From: a bacterium
GTDB taxonomy: Bacteria; Patescibacteriota; Microgenomatia; Curtissbacterales; GWA2-41-24
Reading direction: 5' to 3'
NCBI GenBank assembly: GCA_021813945.1
Contig: JAKAJD010000002.1
Span: forward strand, 1-33,342
Length of the DNA stretch: 33,342 nt
Below, piece after piece: positions 16,430 to 24,159 of the stretch. The position numbers and the translations under genes are program-made. Within the stretch, counting starts at the first letter, position 1. Every line of letters begins with the position of its first letter. The notes under the pieces are model-generated. The model was not told the DNA's origin. It saw only the letters and a program-made list of their open reading frames with translations, and searched no databases.

Positions 16430-17037
16430 TAAAGTGAATCTCCGCTAGGGCCCTCGGGTTCAACACGTTTTCGCTGATCCAATATTTCCCGGGCCACATC
16501 ATCAGGCCTTGCAACAGAAAAGAAATCAAATTCGGGTCGCTCTCCAGCTGTCTCGATAATCACATCACCAAAATGAAAAAATGTCGCAAAAAAGCCGACA
16601 ATACTTGGGGCTACGTCCTGAACCTGTCTCAAATACGCATAGGAAGTTTTTTGCTGAACTATTCCTTGGAAATCGAAATCAACTACTCTTTCATTTGTCA
16701 AAAGATAAACGTTGAAATACCAATATATAAAGCTGTATAAAATAAAACCAACCAAAAACAGGTACCAGCATACGAGCATAATCAAAATTTGAGTTCCTGA
16801 AAATATATTTTCTAAATGAAACCCGATGAAGGTCCCAATTGGCAGCGCCACAAAAGGTATAGCAAACATAACAATTGCCTCCAAAACAGCTGGAACTAAT
16901 GTCACAATGTGAGCTCTTAAAAGGAGTACTATTTCTTCTCCCTCATCTTGTTCGTCAAAAGAGACCCCAACCGGCTGAGGCGCAAACATAGCAAAAGGGT
17001 TATAACTTCGCTTTGGAGTATCTGTAGGATTGTCCAC
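16429..17037 (-). CDS. PH-domain (bPH2/DUF304) membrane protein
   Basis: This 202-residue protein has a soluble start, two membrane helices (about 45-70 and 85-112), and then the bacterial PH domain. The hallmark NVYLLTNERVVDFDFQGIV is followed by SYAYLRQVQDVAP and a strand with FGDVIIETAGE. Bacterial PH2 proteins sit in the membrane and are usually of unknown function. The start is GTG, 8 nt after a TATAAT box with no ribosome binding site. It is the first gene of the operon leading through the DUF5657-like and propeller genes to smpB. Confidence 0.85.
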   Translation of the reverse strand: MDNPTDTPKRSYNPFAMFAPQPVGVSFDEQDEGEEIVLLLRAHIVTLVPAVLEAIVMFAIPFVALPIGTFIGFHLENIFSGTQILIMLVCWYLFLVGFILYSFIYWYFNVYLLTNERVVDFDFQGIVQQKTSYAYLRQVQDVAPSIVGFFATFFHFGDVIIETAGERPEFDFFSVARPDDVAREILDQRKRVEPEGPSGDSL

Positions 17038-17045
17038 TTTATTTA

Positions 17046-17051
17046 ATTATA
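17046..17051 (-). promoter_or_regulatory. -10 promoter of the PH/DUF5657/propeller/smpB operon
   Basis: The minus strand reads TATAAT, 8 nt before the GTG start. No SD sequence lies between, which predicts a nearly leaderless first gene. Confidence 0.5.
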
Positions 17052-17108
17052 ACCGCAAGATATAGCAAGATCGCATCATCACGACCTTTCGGAGCCTAAC
17101 CTGAGTAG

Positions 17109-18512
17109 CTACTCAGCCCTAACAAATACCTTTGCAACATCATCACTGTAAACCTTCCTAAAACCTAAAAAGCATTTTTCGCTGAACTTCTTGCTCACGA
17201 GCACATTCCGCACACCGTATTTGGACATTGACTGGCATCTTCCTTTGGAAATTTGGTCATAATCAGAAAGTAGATAACTTCCACCGCTTCGCCAACCAGC
17301 CATTCTTCCGTCGATAAAAACTTTAATTCCAGGCTCATACCAATCTATAAAACCTCCCCATGAATAGTCGTTAAAAACCCGCTCGGTCATTTGGTTTTTA
17401 GCCATAAACTGCAAAGCTCTAATTGGATATCCGTCAATTTTGAGTCCATTTTCTAAACTCCTCCAAGCTAAAACCTCAAGGATAAACGCCAAAGGCACCA
17501 AAAAAATAACGATAGTTGAAAATACGTAAATAAAAACCTTATGCCAAGCATAAAGTCTTAATTCCCATTTCGGTGCAAAAATTAGATTTCGCGAGCAAAA
17601 ATATATAAAGAAGAGGGCCCAAAAGAAAGCAGCATTAACAACCAAAAAAGACCAGGCAAAAATAAATGCTCCCAGAAGCACCATACGGGCATCTATCTTT
17701 TTAAATCTGGTGTAAACGCAAAAAACGAAAATTCCTCCGCTTGTAGCAAAAATTACATTCATTGGAAAATAAAAAAATACCGACTGCCACTCAGCTATCC
17801 CCACCCAGGTCTTATTTCCGAAAATATCAAGAATTAGAGCCTTCCAGGCAATAAATCCAAAAGGAGAAATAAAAGTTCCCAAAAAGGCTCCAGCCGCAAG
17901 GCAGAAATTTTCAAATAAGCTAACTTTGTCACCTCTTGCCGATTTCCAAAGATAATTAATTCCCAAATAACCGCCAAAAATTACAAGACCGGCCAGAAAA
18001 CCTGTGTGCAAATTTGCCCAAATGGCAAAAAAAATAACCCAAAACCAGATATTTTTAAATCTTAGAAATTCTCGGGAAACAGCAAGCAAAAAAACTGAAA
18101 ATATTAAAAAAGAAATATTGCTGGGCCTAACTCCCGCATTAGCAACTAAAAGTAAAATGCCTGGAAAAACCGATGTAAGCTGCAAAATACTAATCTTTCT
18201 CGGCAGAACCAAAACTACCGAGATCGCAGAAACAATACCAAATAAAATCGCTGTAGCAAAAAAACCGATCTTCGTAAATACAAAAGAAACCATAACATCG
18301 TATAAAAAATAATTCCCCCAGCGGTATCCCGGAAGAGTCCAAGAAAAAATATCTCGTCCTAAAATATGGCCAGTTTTCAGAAAATATCCACCAATCGCCA
18401 AATGCCAACCCAAATCAGGATCAAATTTAAATCTAGTGACTATAAAAAAGGTAAGGAGAAAAATTAAAAGATGATATTTGTATGTTTCAAAAAAGTATCT
18501 AATCTTTCTCAC
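17109..18512 (-). CDS. Polytopic membrane protein, paralogue A of a tandem pair
   Basis: This 467-residue protein has about eleven membrane segments. After the first lies DPDLGWHLAIGGYFLKTGHI and DIFSWTLPGYRWGN. The soluble C-terminal domain has FNDYSWGGFIDWYEPGIKVF and FIDGRMAGWRSGG. The same motifs occur in the next gene upstream, so the two are paralogues from a tandem duplication. The D-x-D-x-GWH element after the first helix resembles the acidic site of GT-C enzymes. A lipid-linked sugar transferase role is inference. GTG start, 6 nt after an extended -10 box. Confidence 0.6.
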   Translation of the reverse strand: MRKIRYFFETYKYHLLIFLLTFFIVTRFKFDPDLGWHLAIGGYFLKTGHILGRDIFSWTLPGYRWGNYFLYDVMVSFVFTKIGFFATAILFGIVSAISVVLVLPRKISILQLTSVFPGILLLVANAGVRPSNISFLIFSVFLLAVSREFLRFKNIWFWVIFFAIWANLHTGFLAGLVIFGGYLGINYLWKSARGDKVSLFENFCLAAGAFLGTFISPFGFIAWKALILDIFGNKTWVGIAEWQSVFFYFPMNVIFATSGGIFVFCVYTRFKKIDARMVLLGAFIFAWSFLVVNAAFFWALFFIYFCSRNLIFAPKWELRLYAWHKVFIYVFSTIVIFLVPLAFILEVLAWRSLENGLKIDGYPIRALQFMAKNQMTERVFNDYSWGGFIDWYEPGIKVFIDGRMAGWRSGGSYLLSDYDQISKGRCQSMSKYGVRNVLVSKKFSEKCFLGFRKVYSDDVAKVFVRAE

Positions 18513-18518
18513 CCATTT

Positions 18519-18527
18519 ATCGTATCA
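18519..18527 (-). promoter_or_regulatory. Extended -10 promoter for membrane paralogue A
   Basis: The minus strand reads TGATACGAT, 6 nt before GTG, with no SD. Confidence 0.5.
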
Positions 18528-18561
18528 TCGTTATTCCCCAAGTCCAATTTTTGACAGGAAA

Positions 18562-19935
18562 TTAATGAAGATAATCGGGGCTAACTAAAACTTTGGAAGT
18601 CTTATCAGAATATACCTTGCTCCAACCGCTAAAACATTTTTCAGAAGAGCCAGGTGTCAACAATGCAACTCTTGGCTGATATCTCGAAAAAGAATCGCAA
18701 TTCCCCCGCACAATTTGTATAAAATCGTCAAAAATATAATGGCCTCCCAGTTGTCTCCAACCATTCATCCGGCCATCAATAAAAACGGCCACATTAGGAT
18801 ACTCCCAATCAATATAGCCACCCCAATTGAAATGATTAAAAAGCCTCTCAGTATATCCGTGAGAAACAATGAAATTCATGGCCCCAGAAGGATAACCGTC
18901 AACTACAAATCTTTTGTTAAGGCTCCCTGATCGCCATATTTCTTTGCCAAAATTAAAAGTAACTTGCAAAATGACAACAACCGCTATCAGCAAAACCAAA
19001 ACCTTCAAAAAATAGTTTTTTAACACGAAATAGCGGGTGCCAACATATATAAAATAGGCTGACCAGAAAATTAAATAAAAGCTTCCCAAAAAAGGAAGCA
19101 TAAAAAGGACTGCCCCAAAAAGCAGCCATTCCGGCTCAATTTTTTGCACATTTTTTCTAAAGATTTGAATAAAAACTAAAGCGCTTAAAACAAAAAGCAG
19201 CATCAACTTGAGCGAAAAGATGATGGGCTGCCATTCGTAAACGTATAAAACCCCAGAAGAACTTGTGGAATCAAAAAAAATCGCTTTATAGATGTTCAAT
19301 CCAAAAGGTGTTAAAAGAGTTCCGAAAAACGTAGAAAGAAGCAGTAAAAAACTGCCAGCCTTCGGTAACTTTTTCGATTTAATGATATCCACAATTGAAA
19401 ATGCCCAAAAAGTCAAAAGGCCAATTAAAAAACCTAGATGAAAATTTGCCCAAATGGCAAAAAACAAAAACCACAAAGGTGCAAGCTTGGGCCGCAGATG
19501 ATACCCTCCTTCCAGTAAAATTAGTAAAATCGCAAACATAAAAAAATCAATTATATGCGGCCTTAGTCCTAAATTGGCAGAAGCCATCAACACCCCCAAA
19601 ACGGCAACGGCAAATGACCAAACGTTCAACCTTTTCGGCAAAAGTAATACGGTCGAAATCGAAGCTAGAAGCCCAAAAATAAAAACCGTTATTAAATATC
19701 CCGCATGCTCAAAAAGCCATGCAACAACAATTTGGTACGCAAAATAGGAATTCGCCCAAAAATGTCCATGCATAGACCAGGAAAAGGGATCGCTGGCAAT
19801 AATTGCACCTGATTTCAAAAATTCTTTGCCGTAAGCTATATGCCACCCCAGGTCAGCATCTACAGAAAAACGAGTGAGAGTAAAAAAACCAACTAAAAAA
19901 GCCAGAAAGTGAAATTTATAATTCTTAAGCCGCAT
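18562..19935 (-). CDS. Polytopic membrane protein, paralogue B of a tandem pair
   Basis: This 457-residue protein shares the layout of paralogue A: DADLGWHIAYGKEFLKSG after helix one, DPFSWSMHGHFWANSYF, and in the C-terminal domain FNHFNWGGYIDWEYPNVAVF and FIDGRMNGWRQLGG. The repeated D-x-D-x-GWH is a candidate metal/donor site. About ten or eleven membrane helices. It has its own leaderless-type promoter, so the paralogues can be expressed separately. Substrate unknown. Confidence 0.6.
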   Translation of the reverse strand: MRLKNYKFHFLAFLVGFFTLTRFSVDADLGWHIAYGKEFLKSGAIIASDPFSWSMHGHFWANSYFAYQIVVAWLFEHAGYLITVFIFGLLASISTVLLLPKRLNVWSFAVAVLGVLMASANLGLRPHIIDFFMFAILLILLEGGYHLRPKLAPLWFLFFAIWANFHLGFLIGLLTFWAFSIVDIIKSKKLPKAGSFLLLLSTFFGTLLTPFGLNIYKAIFFDSTSSSGVLYVYEWQPIIFSLKLMLLFVLSALVFIQIFRKNVQKIEPEWLLFGAVLFMLPFLGSFYLIFWSAYFIYVGTRYFVLKNYFLKVLVLLIAVVVILQVTFNFGKEIWRSGSLNKRFVVDGYPSGAMNFIVSHGYTERLFNHFNWGGYIDWEYPNVAVFIDGRMNGWRQLGGHYIFDDFIQIVRGNCDSFSRYQPRVALLTPGSSEKCFSGWSKVYSDKTSKVLVSPDYLH

Positions 19936-19940
19936 GCCTT

Positions 19941-19949
19941 ACTATAGCA
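19941..19949 (-). promoter_or_regulatory. Extended -10 promoter for membrane paralogue B
   Basis: The minus strand reads TGCTATAGT, 5 nt before the ATG. The start codon would be at or next to the first transcribed base. Confidence 0.55.
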
Positions 19950-19971
19950 ACACGAAGCTAGCCAATCCAAA

Positions 19972-21609
19972 TTACTTTTGTTCTATGTTGTAAAGTGGGC
20001 TTCTTATTGAAATATATCCTGGAGCACGCAAATTAAATATTGTCTTAAAATCGCTACCAGAAAGTGAGACGGTTCCGCGGTTTGTTCCAAATGAAACATT
20101 TGCTGTGGATCCGTCATTTGTGTAGCTTACGGAAACAGAAGACACTGAAGTTACCGCTCCCCCAGCTTTTGAATTCGCAAGATTTCTCAGATCCCCCATT
20201 GAATAAGGGTTCCCTCCCCAACACGAAGTAGTAACTGGTGTGATCCTTCCACCATCAACTCCGTCCTTTCCTTGGACAAGCCATGCATTTAAAATATCCG
20301 CCATTTCTTCCTGGTTCAACCATGGGCTGCTCCTACCGCACTTATCGGAAGATATCGAATAACCCGAAGTGTACCAACCTTTGTAAAACCATGGTGAATT
20401 GGCAATTTTCTCCCATGAGTCAGCCGTCCAGCAATCTTTCGAGCGGCATTTCGTATCCCAAAACCCGCCATTTGTATTAATCCAACCGCCTGTTGTCGAC
20501 GAATATTGAGCAGAAACATCACCATCAATTACCTCCTTGTTTGTGTCATCGACTGCCGCCTTCCAAGCATCAGGAGGATTGTCCGACTTGCTTTTGGAAA
20601 AGACCTGGCATGCTTCTGTCGTACAAATTGGCTTCCCAGCCCGGTTGGCGTAAGTTCTTGCTGCAACTGCTTGTGCCTTAAGTGCATCTGAAGGCCAAGT
20701 CGAAGGCATTTCCGCAATCCCGTAAAGGTATTTTTGGAAATCCATCTCTCCGTAACCGGAAACGTTTATAGTCGAAGGCATTCCATCATCTTTTTTAACC
20801 CCATGCCCGTAATACCAGTTAATAATGTCTTTGTAGCTCTTTTCCGAAGCCATGGCTTTAGCTCCATATTGGCTCATTCCATTTCGATGTGAATAAGCGC
20901 CAAATGAAAACCCTGCAAATGCCGGTGAAAATCCGGGGTTATAAGAAGGTGAAGCATTCGGGTCGTCAGCCAGGGGCACATCTCCAACGGATGTTGTAAA
21001 AGTTCCGCTCTTTGCAGACAAAATCTCCTGCTGTCTGGCAGTAAGTGTAGCGATTTGGCCTTCCAACTGGCTCTGATAAGATTTTGCAGAAGCGATTTCT
21101 CCTTTTAAAAATTGTGATTGCTTATCTATTTGTGCTTTAGCCGAAGCCAGCCTCTTTTTATCATCAGCAAGTTTAGCAACCCGCTCGGAAATTGTGGAAA
21201 TAATTTCCCTGTCGCTTTTTGAAGAAATTTGCTGGAAAGCAATATATCTTAATGTGTCAGTTGCGTCATTTGTGGCAAAAAGTGTCAAAAGAGGAATATC
21301 AACAAAACTTTGCATGTAATAGTTTCTGACAGTTCCCGCCAGAACCTTTTTTTGCGCTTCTATATCGCGTTCGCTCTGATTCAAATCAGCTGAAATCGCG
21401 TTTAGCCTTACTCCAATTGCCGTGAGTTGTCCATCCAAGTCCTTAACCTGCGACTCAAGCGGTGTTGTCGCATTTTGCGAAAGCTCCAGTTTATGTTGCA
21501 GATCGTTAATTTGATTTTGCAAATCTGAAATCTCGTCTGCCCTTGCAAAACGCACCCAAAAAATAAGAGGCAAAATTAAAATTAAAAGAAAGATTAGGAT
21601 TCTTTTCAT
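19972..21609 (-). CDS. SpoIID/LytB-domain peptidoglycan enzyme with coiled-coil N-terminus
   Basis: I choose the ATG at 21609 (545 residues), because a consensus extended -10 box lies between it and a longer in-frame start at 21675. A signal peptide (MKRILIFLLILIL...ARA) is followed by a long coiled coil (about residues 25-225), with an insert like the CwlO/EnvC N-domain. The C-terminal SpoIID domain has GMSQYGAKAMA, YLYGIAEMPSTWPSDALKAQ and AVAARTYA; the Glu in A-E-M-P is the residue regarded as catalytic in SpoIID. SpoIID enzymes are lytic transglycosylases acting on denuded glycan. Several cysteines (GKPICTTEACQV, KCRSKDCW) suggest disulfides. It likely remodels the wall and is divergent from the pilin-like locus. 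Confidence 0.9.
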   Translation of the reverse strand: MKRILIFLLILILPLIFWVRFARADEISDLQNQINDLQHKLELSQNATTPLESQVKDLDGQLTAIGVRLNAISADLNQSERDIEAQKKVLAGTVRNYYMQSFVDIPLLTLFATNDATDTLRYIAFQQISSKSDREIISTISERVAKLADDKKRLASAKAQIDKQSQFLKGEIASAKSYQSQLEGQIATLTARQQEILSAKSGTFTTSVGDVPLADDPNASPSYNPGFSPAFAGFSFGAYSHRNGMSQYGAKAMASEKSYKDIINWYYGHGVKKDDGMPSTINVSGYGEMDFQKYLYGIAEMPSTWPSDALKAQAVAARTYANRAGKPICTTEACQVFSKSKSDNPPDAWKAAVDDTNKEVIDGDVSAQYSSTTGGWINTNGGFWDTKCRSKDCWTADSWEKIANSPWFYKGWYTSGYSISSDKCGRSSPWLNQEEMADILNAWLVQGKDGVDGGRITPVTTSCWGGNPYSMGDLRNLANSKAGGAVTSVSSVSVSYTNDGSTANVSFGTNRGTVSLSGSDFKTIFNLRAPGYISIRSPLYNIEQK

Positions 21610-21631
21610 TGGGGCAAAAATTATCCCAATC

Positions 21632-21640
21632 ATTATATCA
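21632..21640 (-). promoter_or_regulatory. Consensus extended -10 promoter for the SpoIID gene
   Basis: The minus strand reads TGATATAAT, a perfect extended -10. It ends 22 nt before the ATG at 21609, leaving a leader of about 15 nt. Confidence 0.6.
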
Positions 21641-21674
21641 AGTTTACAGTTAGGAACTATAACCACCCGCAGCA

Positions 21675-21718
21675 TCAGTCTTTAGTCCTTAGACCTTAGT
21701 CGTTTTAGTCATTAGATA
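21675..21718. repeat. Degenerate TTAGnC short repeats
   Basis: Four TTAG-type units (TTAGTCC, TTAGACC, TTAGTCG, TTAGTCA) are spaced 7-9 nt apart in the divergent intergenic region. Related units occur at 27901-27925. Origin and function unknown. Confidence 0.5.
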
Positions 21719-21769
21719 CAACCAATTTGACATCCCAAAAATAAATGTTTACATCGAACGAATCTGAAG

Positions 21770-21778
21770 TGCTACACT
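21770..21778 (+). promoter_or_regulatory. Extended -10 promoter for the first pilin-like gene
   Basis: TGCTACACT ends 11 nt before the ATG, with no SD between, so the leader should be about 5 nt. The same design precedes the next two genes. Confidence 0.55.
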
Positions 21779-21789
21779 GAAATTAACTT

Positions 21790-22914
21790 ATGAAAGCACT
21801 GCTAAAACTGGCAATTATTAATATTGTAGCTCCAGTTTTATTTTTTGCAGTTTTAGTTTCCCAAAACCCAAAACTATCTCTTGCAGCGACTTGTACATTC
21901 TCGTCTACTCCAAGATCATATCCAGCAAATCCAACAAGCCCCCCCCTTGAGATATGGATGGTATCCTATACTAACGGCCATAGCTATAATGTTGACATCA
22001 CCGACCCAACTGGAACTGATATGGTTGCGCAGCTGAACAGCAGCAATTCATACGACATTAAAATTCCACTCTCCGACTTACAAACCGCTAAATTTAACCT
22101 TAGTGCCGATACATTAACAATTGCTATCAATGACGCATCCGATCCATCCCTACCAATATGCAGTCCAATTACCTCAAATGCAAACACAATAATATTCGGT
22201 GGCTCCGACCCGGGGGGCACTTCTGTTCCAGGACCACCCACAGTTACACTAGACCCAAAAATAGTCACAACAGAAACAAAATCTGTCAAGCTAATCTTTT
22301 CCAATCTAACCACTGGAACTTATTATTCAATCCATACGTTGGTCAACGAAGATATAAACTACACTAAAGAACTTGCTAATTTCACAGCCAGTGGAGACTC
22401 ATATACAATAACTGTTTGCGCAACCGTAGCACATTCTCTAGATAATTATCTAACGACAGATTTAGCGAATTGTGATCCATTCAAAAACGATAGCTATTAT
22501 AGTTTTACGATAAATATATTAAACAGTAATAAAACTAAATGGCAAACAATAGGCGGGGGTACTATCTATGTTGGAAAAGGCTCTGGAAAACCTGGTGCCC
22601 CTGGACAAAATCCCTGTTCAGCTTCTAGTTGCGATACCGCTATTGGCAGTATTCCTACCAATCTAGGGGATTTTGCCTCAGCCATTCTACGTATTGCCTT
22701 AGGTATCTCAGGTGGCATAATTTTGATTTTGATGGTTATCGGTTCAATACGAGTAATGACTTCATCAGGCGATCCTCAGAGGACGGGAGCAGGCCGCGAT
22801 ATGATTATTGCCGCCGTTGCAGGCGCGCTTTTCATCGCTTTTTCGGTAATGATTCTTGAATTCTTAGGCGTAGCCGTAGTGCCTATACCAGGATTGAAGT
22901 ATTTCAGCGGCTAA
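21790..22914 (+). CDS. VirB2/T4SS_pilin-like protein with large ectodomain (A1)
   Basis: This 374-residue protein opens with a signal peptide cut near SLAAT (about residue 34). A beta-rich, low-charge ectodomain follows (about 35-270). The last 100 residues are a pilin-like module. It starts with the cysteine pair NPCSASSCDTAIGSIP, then NLGDFASAILRIALG, a first helix, the loop VMTSSGDPQRTGAGRDM and a second helix. This is the layout of the T4SS_pilin family, related to VirB2. By analogy the ectodomain and both ends lie outside and the loop inside. The C-terminal part is nearly identical to that of the next gene while the ectodomain differs. Assembly into a filament is inference. Confidence 0.75.
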   Translation: MKALLKLAIINIVAPVLFFAVLVSQNPKLSLAATCTFSSTPRSYPANPTSPPLEIWMVSYTNGHSYNVDITDPTGTDMVAQLNSSNSYDIKIPLSDLQTAKFNLSADTLTIAINDASDPSLPICSPITSNANTIIFGGSDPGGTSVPGPPTVTLDPKIVTTETKSVKLIFSNLTTGTYYSIHTLVNEDINYTKELANFTASGDSYTITVCATVAHSLDNYLTTDLANCDPFKNDSYYSFTINILNSNKTKWQTIGGGTIYVGKGSGKPGAPGQNPCSASSCDTAIGSIPTNLGDFASAILRIALGISGGIILILMVIGSIRVMTSSGDPQRTGAGRDMIIAAVAGALFIAFSVMILEFLGVAVVPIPGLKYFSG

Positions 22915-22947
22915 AACGCCAATAATAGATATCACATCTCTCATGAA

Positions 22948-22956
22948 TGCTAGACT
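22948..22956 (+). promoter_or_regulatory. Extended -10 promoter for the second pilin-like gene
   Basis: TGCTAGACT ends 13 nt before the chosen ATG at 22970. It overlaps the codons of a longer in-frame start (22943), which argues for the shorter form. Confidence 0.5.
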
Positions 22957-22969
22957 AAAACTAGATGAA

Positions 22970-24112
22970 ATGAAGATTATTATAAGAACCTTTCTGGTAT
23001 TGTTTTTTACACTATCAACTCTTGCCTTTAAATTTGTCCTACCAGATCTCGCCCAAGCCACCACCCTTTGCACTACTGTTCCCCTTTTTGGTAGCTCAAG
23101 TACAGTTATCACGCTGCAAGTCGACACAGATCAACCAATTGTGATTTGGAGCGGCGGGGCACAAGTTATAACTACAGACAACCCGCCCAAACTCATGACA
23201 ACGCGTTTGTTTAAGGCAAATGAATCCGCAACAACCCACTATCTTGAACTGGGAGCTTTCCCTGAAGGGTTATATATCGTCAACGTTGAAGTTAACACAT
23301 ACTACGGAAATGACTTAGCCCACATATGGCCTGTCAATTCTTCCGACATCCTTACCTGCTCGTATCCCCTTAAGATTTCCAACGCTGAAGGCCAATATTC
23401 TGTTACAATAGATCCCCCTAACCCGATAACCCAAAAAATAACTACCATTAACTCCTTAACCATCACCGGCCTTACTCCCGGCTATTCCTACAAATTTCCA
23501 CTCTCTGGAGCATTTGGGACAGACCACTGGTTGTCATATACGCTAAATAATGATGAAAGTAGCAGAACACAGATCTTTACAGCCGACGCCAATAAAAAAA
23601 TCTCTCTCCAGAATATGTGTAGTAATGGGGAAGGAAATAGAACAGGTGATAACGCATGTGGAGACGTCTTCCTTGATGGAACATATTCAATACAAATCAC
23701 AGATCCTAATACCGGCCATCTCTATGGCACAATAGGATTTACGGTTAACACATTTACAACCAAATTACTTACTGGTGGTGCTGGAAACAGCGGTACTTCC
23801 AGCAAAAATCCTTGTAACGAATCCGGTTGTGAAACGGCCGTAGGTACTATTCCTATCAATCTTGGTGATTTCGCTTCTGCGATTTTGCGTATTGCCCTTG
23901 GTCTTTCCGGCGGAATTGTTTTGATTTTGATGGTCATCGGCTCAGTCCGCGTAATGACTTCTTCTGGTGATCCACAAAAAATGGGTGCTGGCCGTGACAT
24001 GATCGTAGCTGCCGTAGCCGGGGCACTTTTTATAGCCTTTTCCGTTATGATCATGACCTTTTTAGGTGTTGCCATTGTTCCTCTGCCAGGTCTAGTTTAT
24101 TTCACCGGATAA
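22970..24112 (+). CDS. VirB2/T4SS_pilin-like protein with large ectodomain (A2)
   Basis: I choose ATG 22970 (380 residues): the signal peptide then begins MKIIIRTFLVLFF, and the promoter lies just upstream. Cleavage is likely near LAQAT. The ectodomain (about 35-280) is beta-rich and unrelated by eye to that of A1 except for scattered patterns. The C-terminal module again has NPCNESGCETAVGTIP, NLGDFASAILRIALG and a VMTSSGDPQKMGAGRDM loop between two helices. Protein identity with A1 over this 100-residue part is high while third codon positions differ, so the module is under purifying selection. It probably arose by duplication with ectodomain exchange or fast divergence. Confidence 0.75.
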   Translation: MKIIIRTFLVLFFTLSTLAFKFVLPDLAQATTLCTTVPLFGSSSTVITLQVDTDQPIVIWSGGAQVITTDNPPKLMTTRLFKANESATTHYLELGAFPEGLYIVNVEVNTYYGNDLAHIWPVNSSDILTCSYPLKISNAEGQYSVTIDPPNPITQKITTINSLTITGLTPGYSYKFPLSGAFGTDHWLSYTLNNDESSRTQIFTADANKKISLQNMCSNGEGNRTGDNACGDVFLDGTYSIQITDPNTGHLYGTIGFTVNTFTTKLLTGGAGNSGTSSKNPCNESGCETAVGTIPINLGDFASAILRIALGLSGGIVLILMVIGSVRVMTSSGDPQKMGAGRDMIVAAVAGALFIAFSVMIMTFLGVAIVPLPGLVYFTG

Positions 24113-24138
24113 AAAACCAAGACCTTTTTCGAAAAAAA

Positions 24139-24147
24139 TGCTACATT
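24139..24147 (+). promoter_or_regulatory. Extended -10 promoter for the third pilin-like gene
   Basis: TGCTACATT ends 12 nt before the ATG at 24160, with no SD. Confidence 0.55.
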
Positions 24148-24159
24148 TAAGTTAAGCGG

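Noticed and set aside
21610-21675. Longer N-terminus for the SpoIID protein
   Set aside because: The extension is encoded by the TTAG-repeat region and spans the extended -10 box; the ATG at 21609 starts a clean signal peptide.
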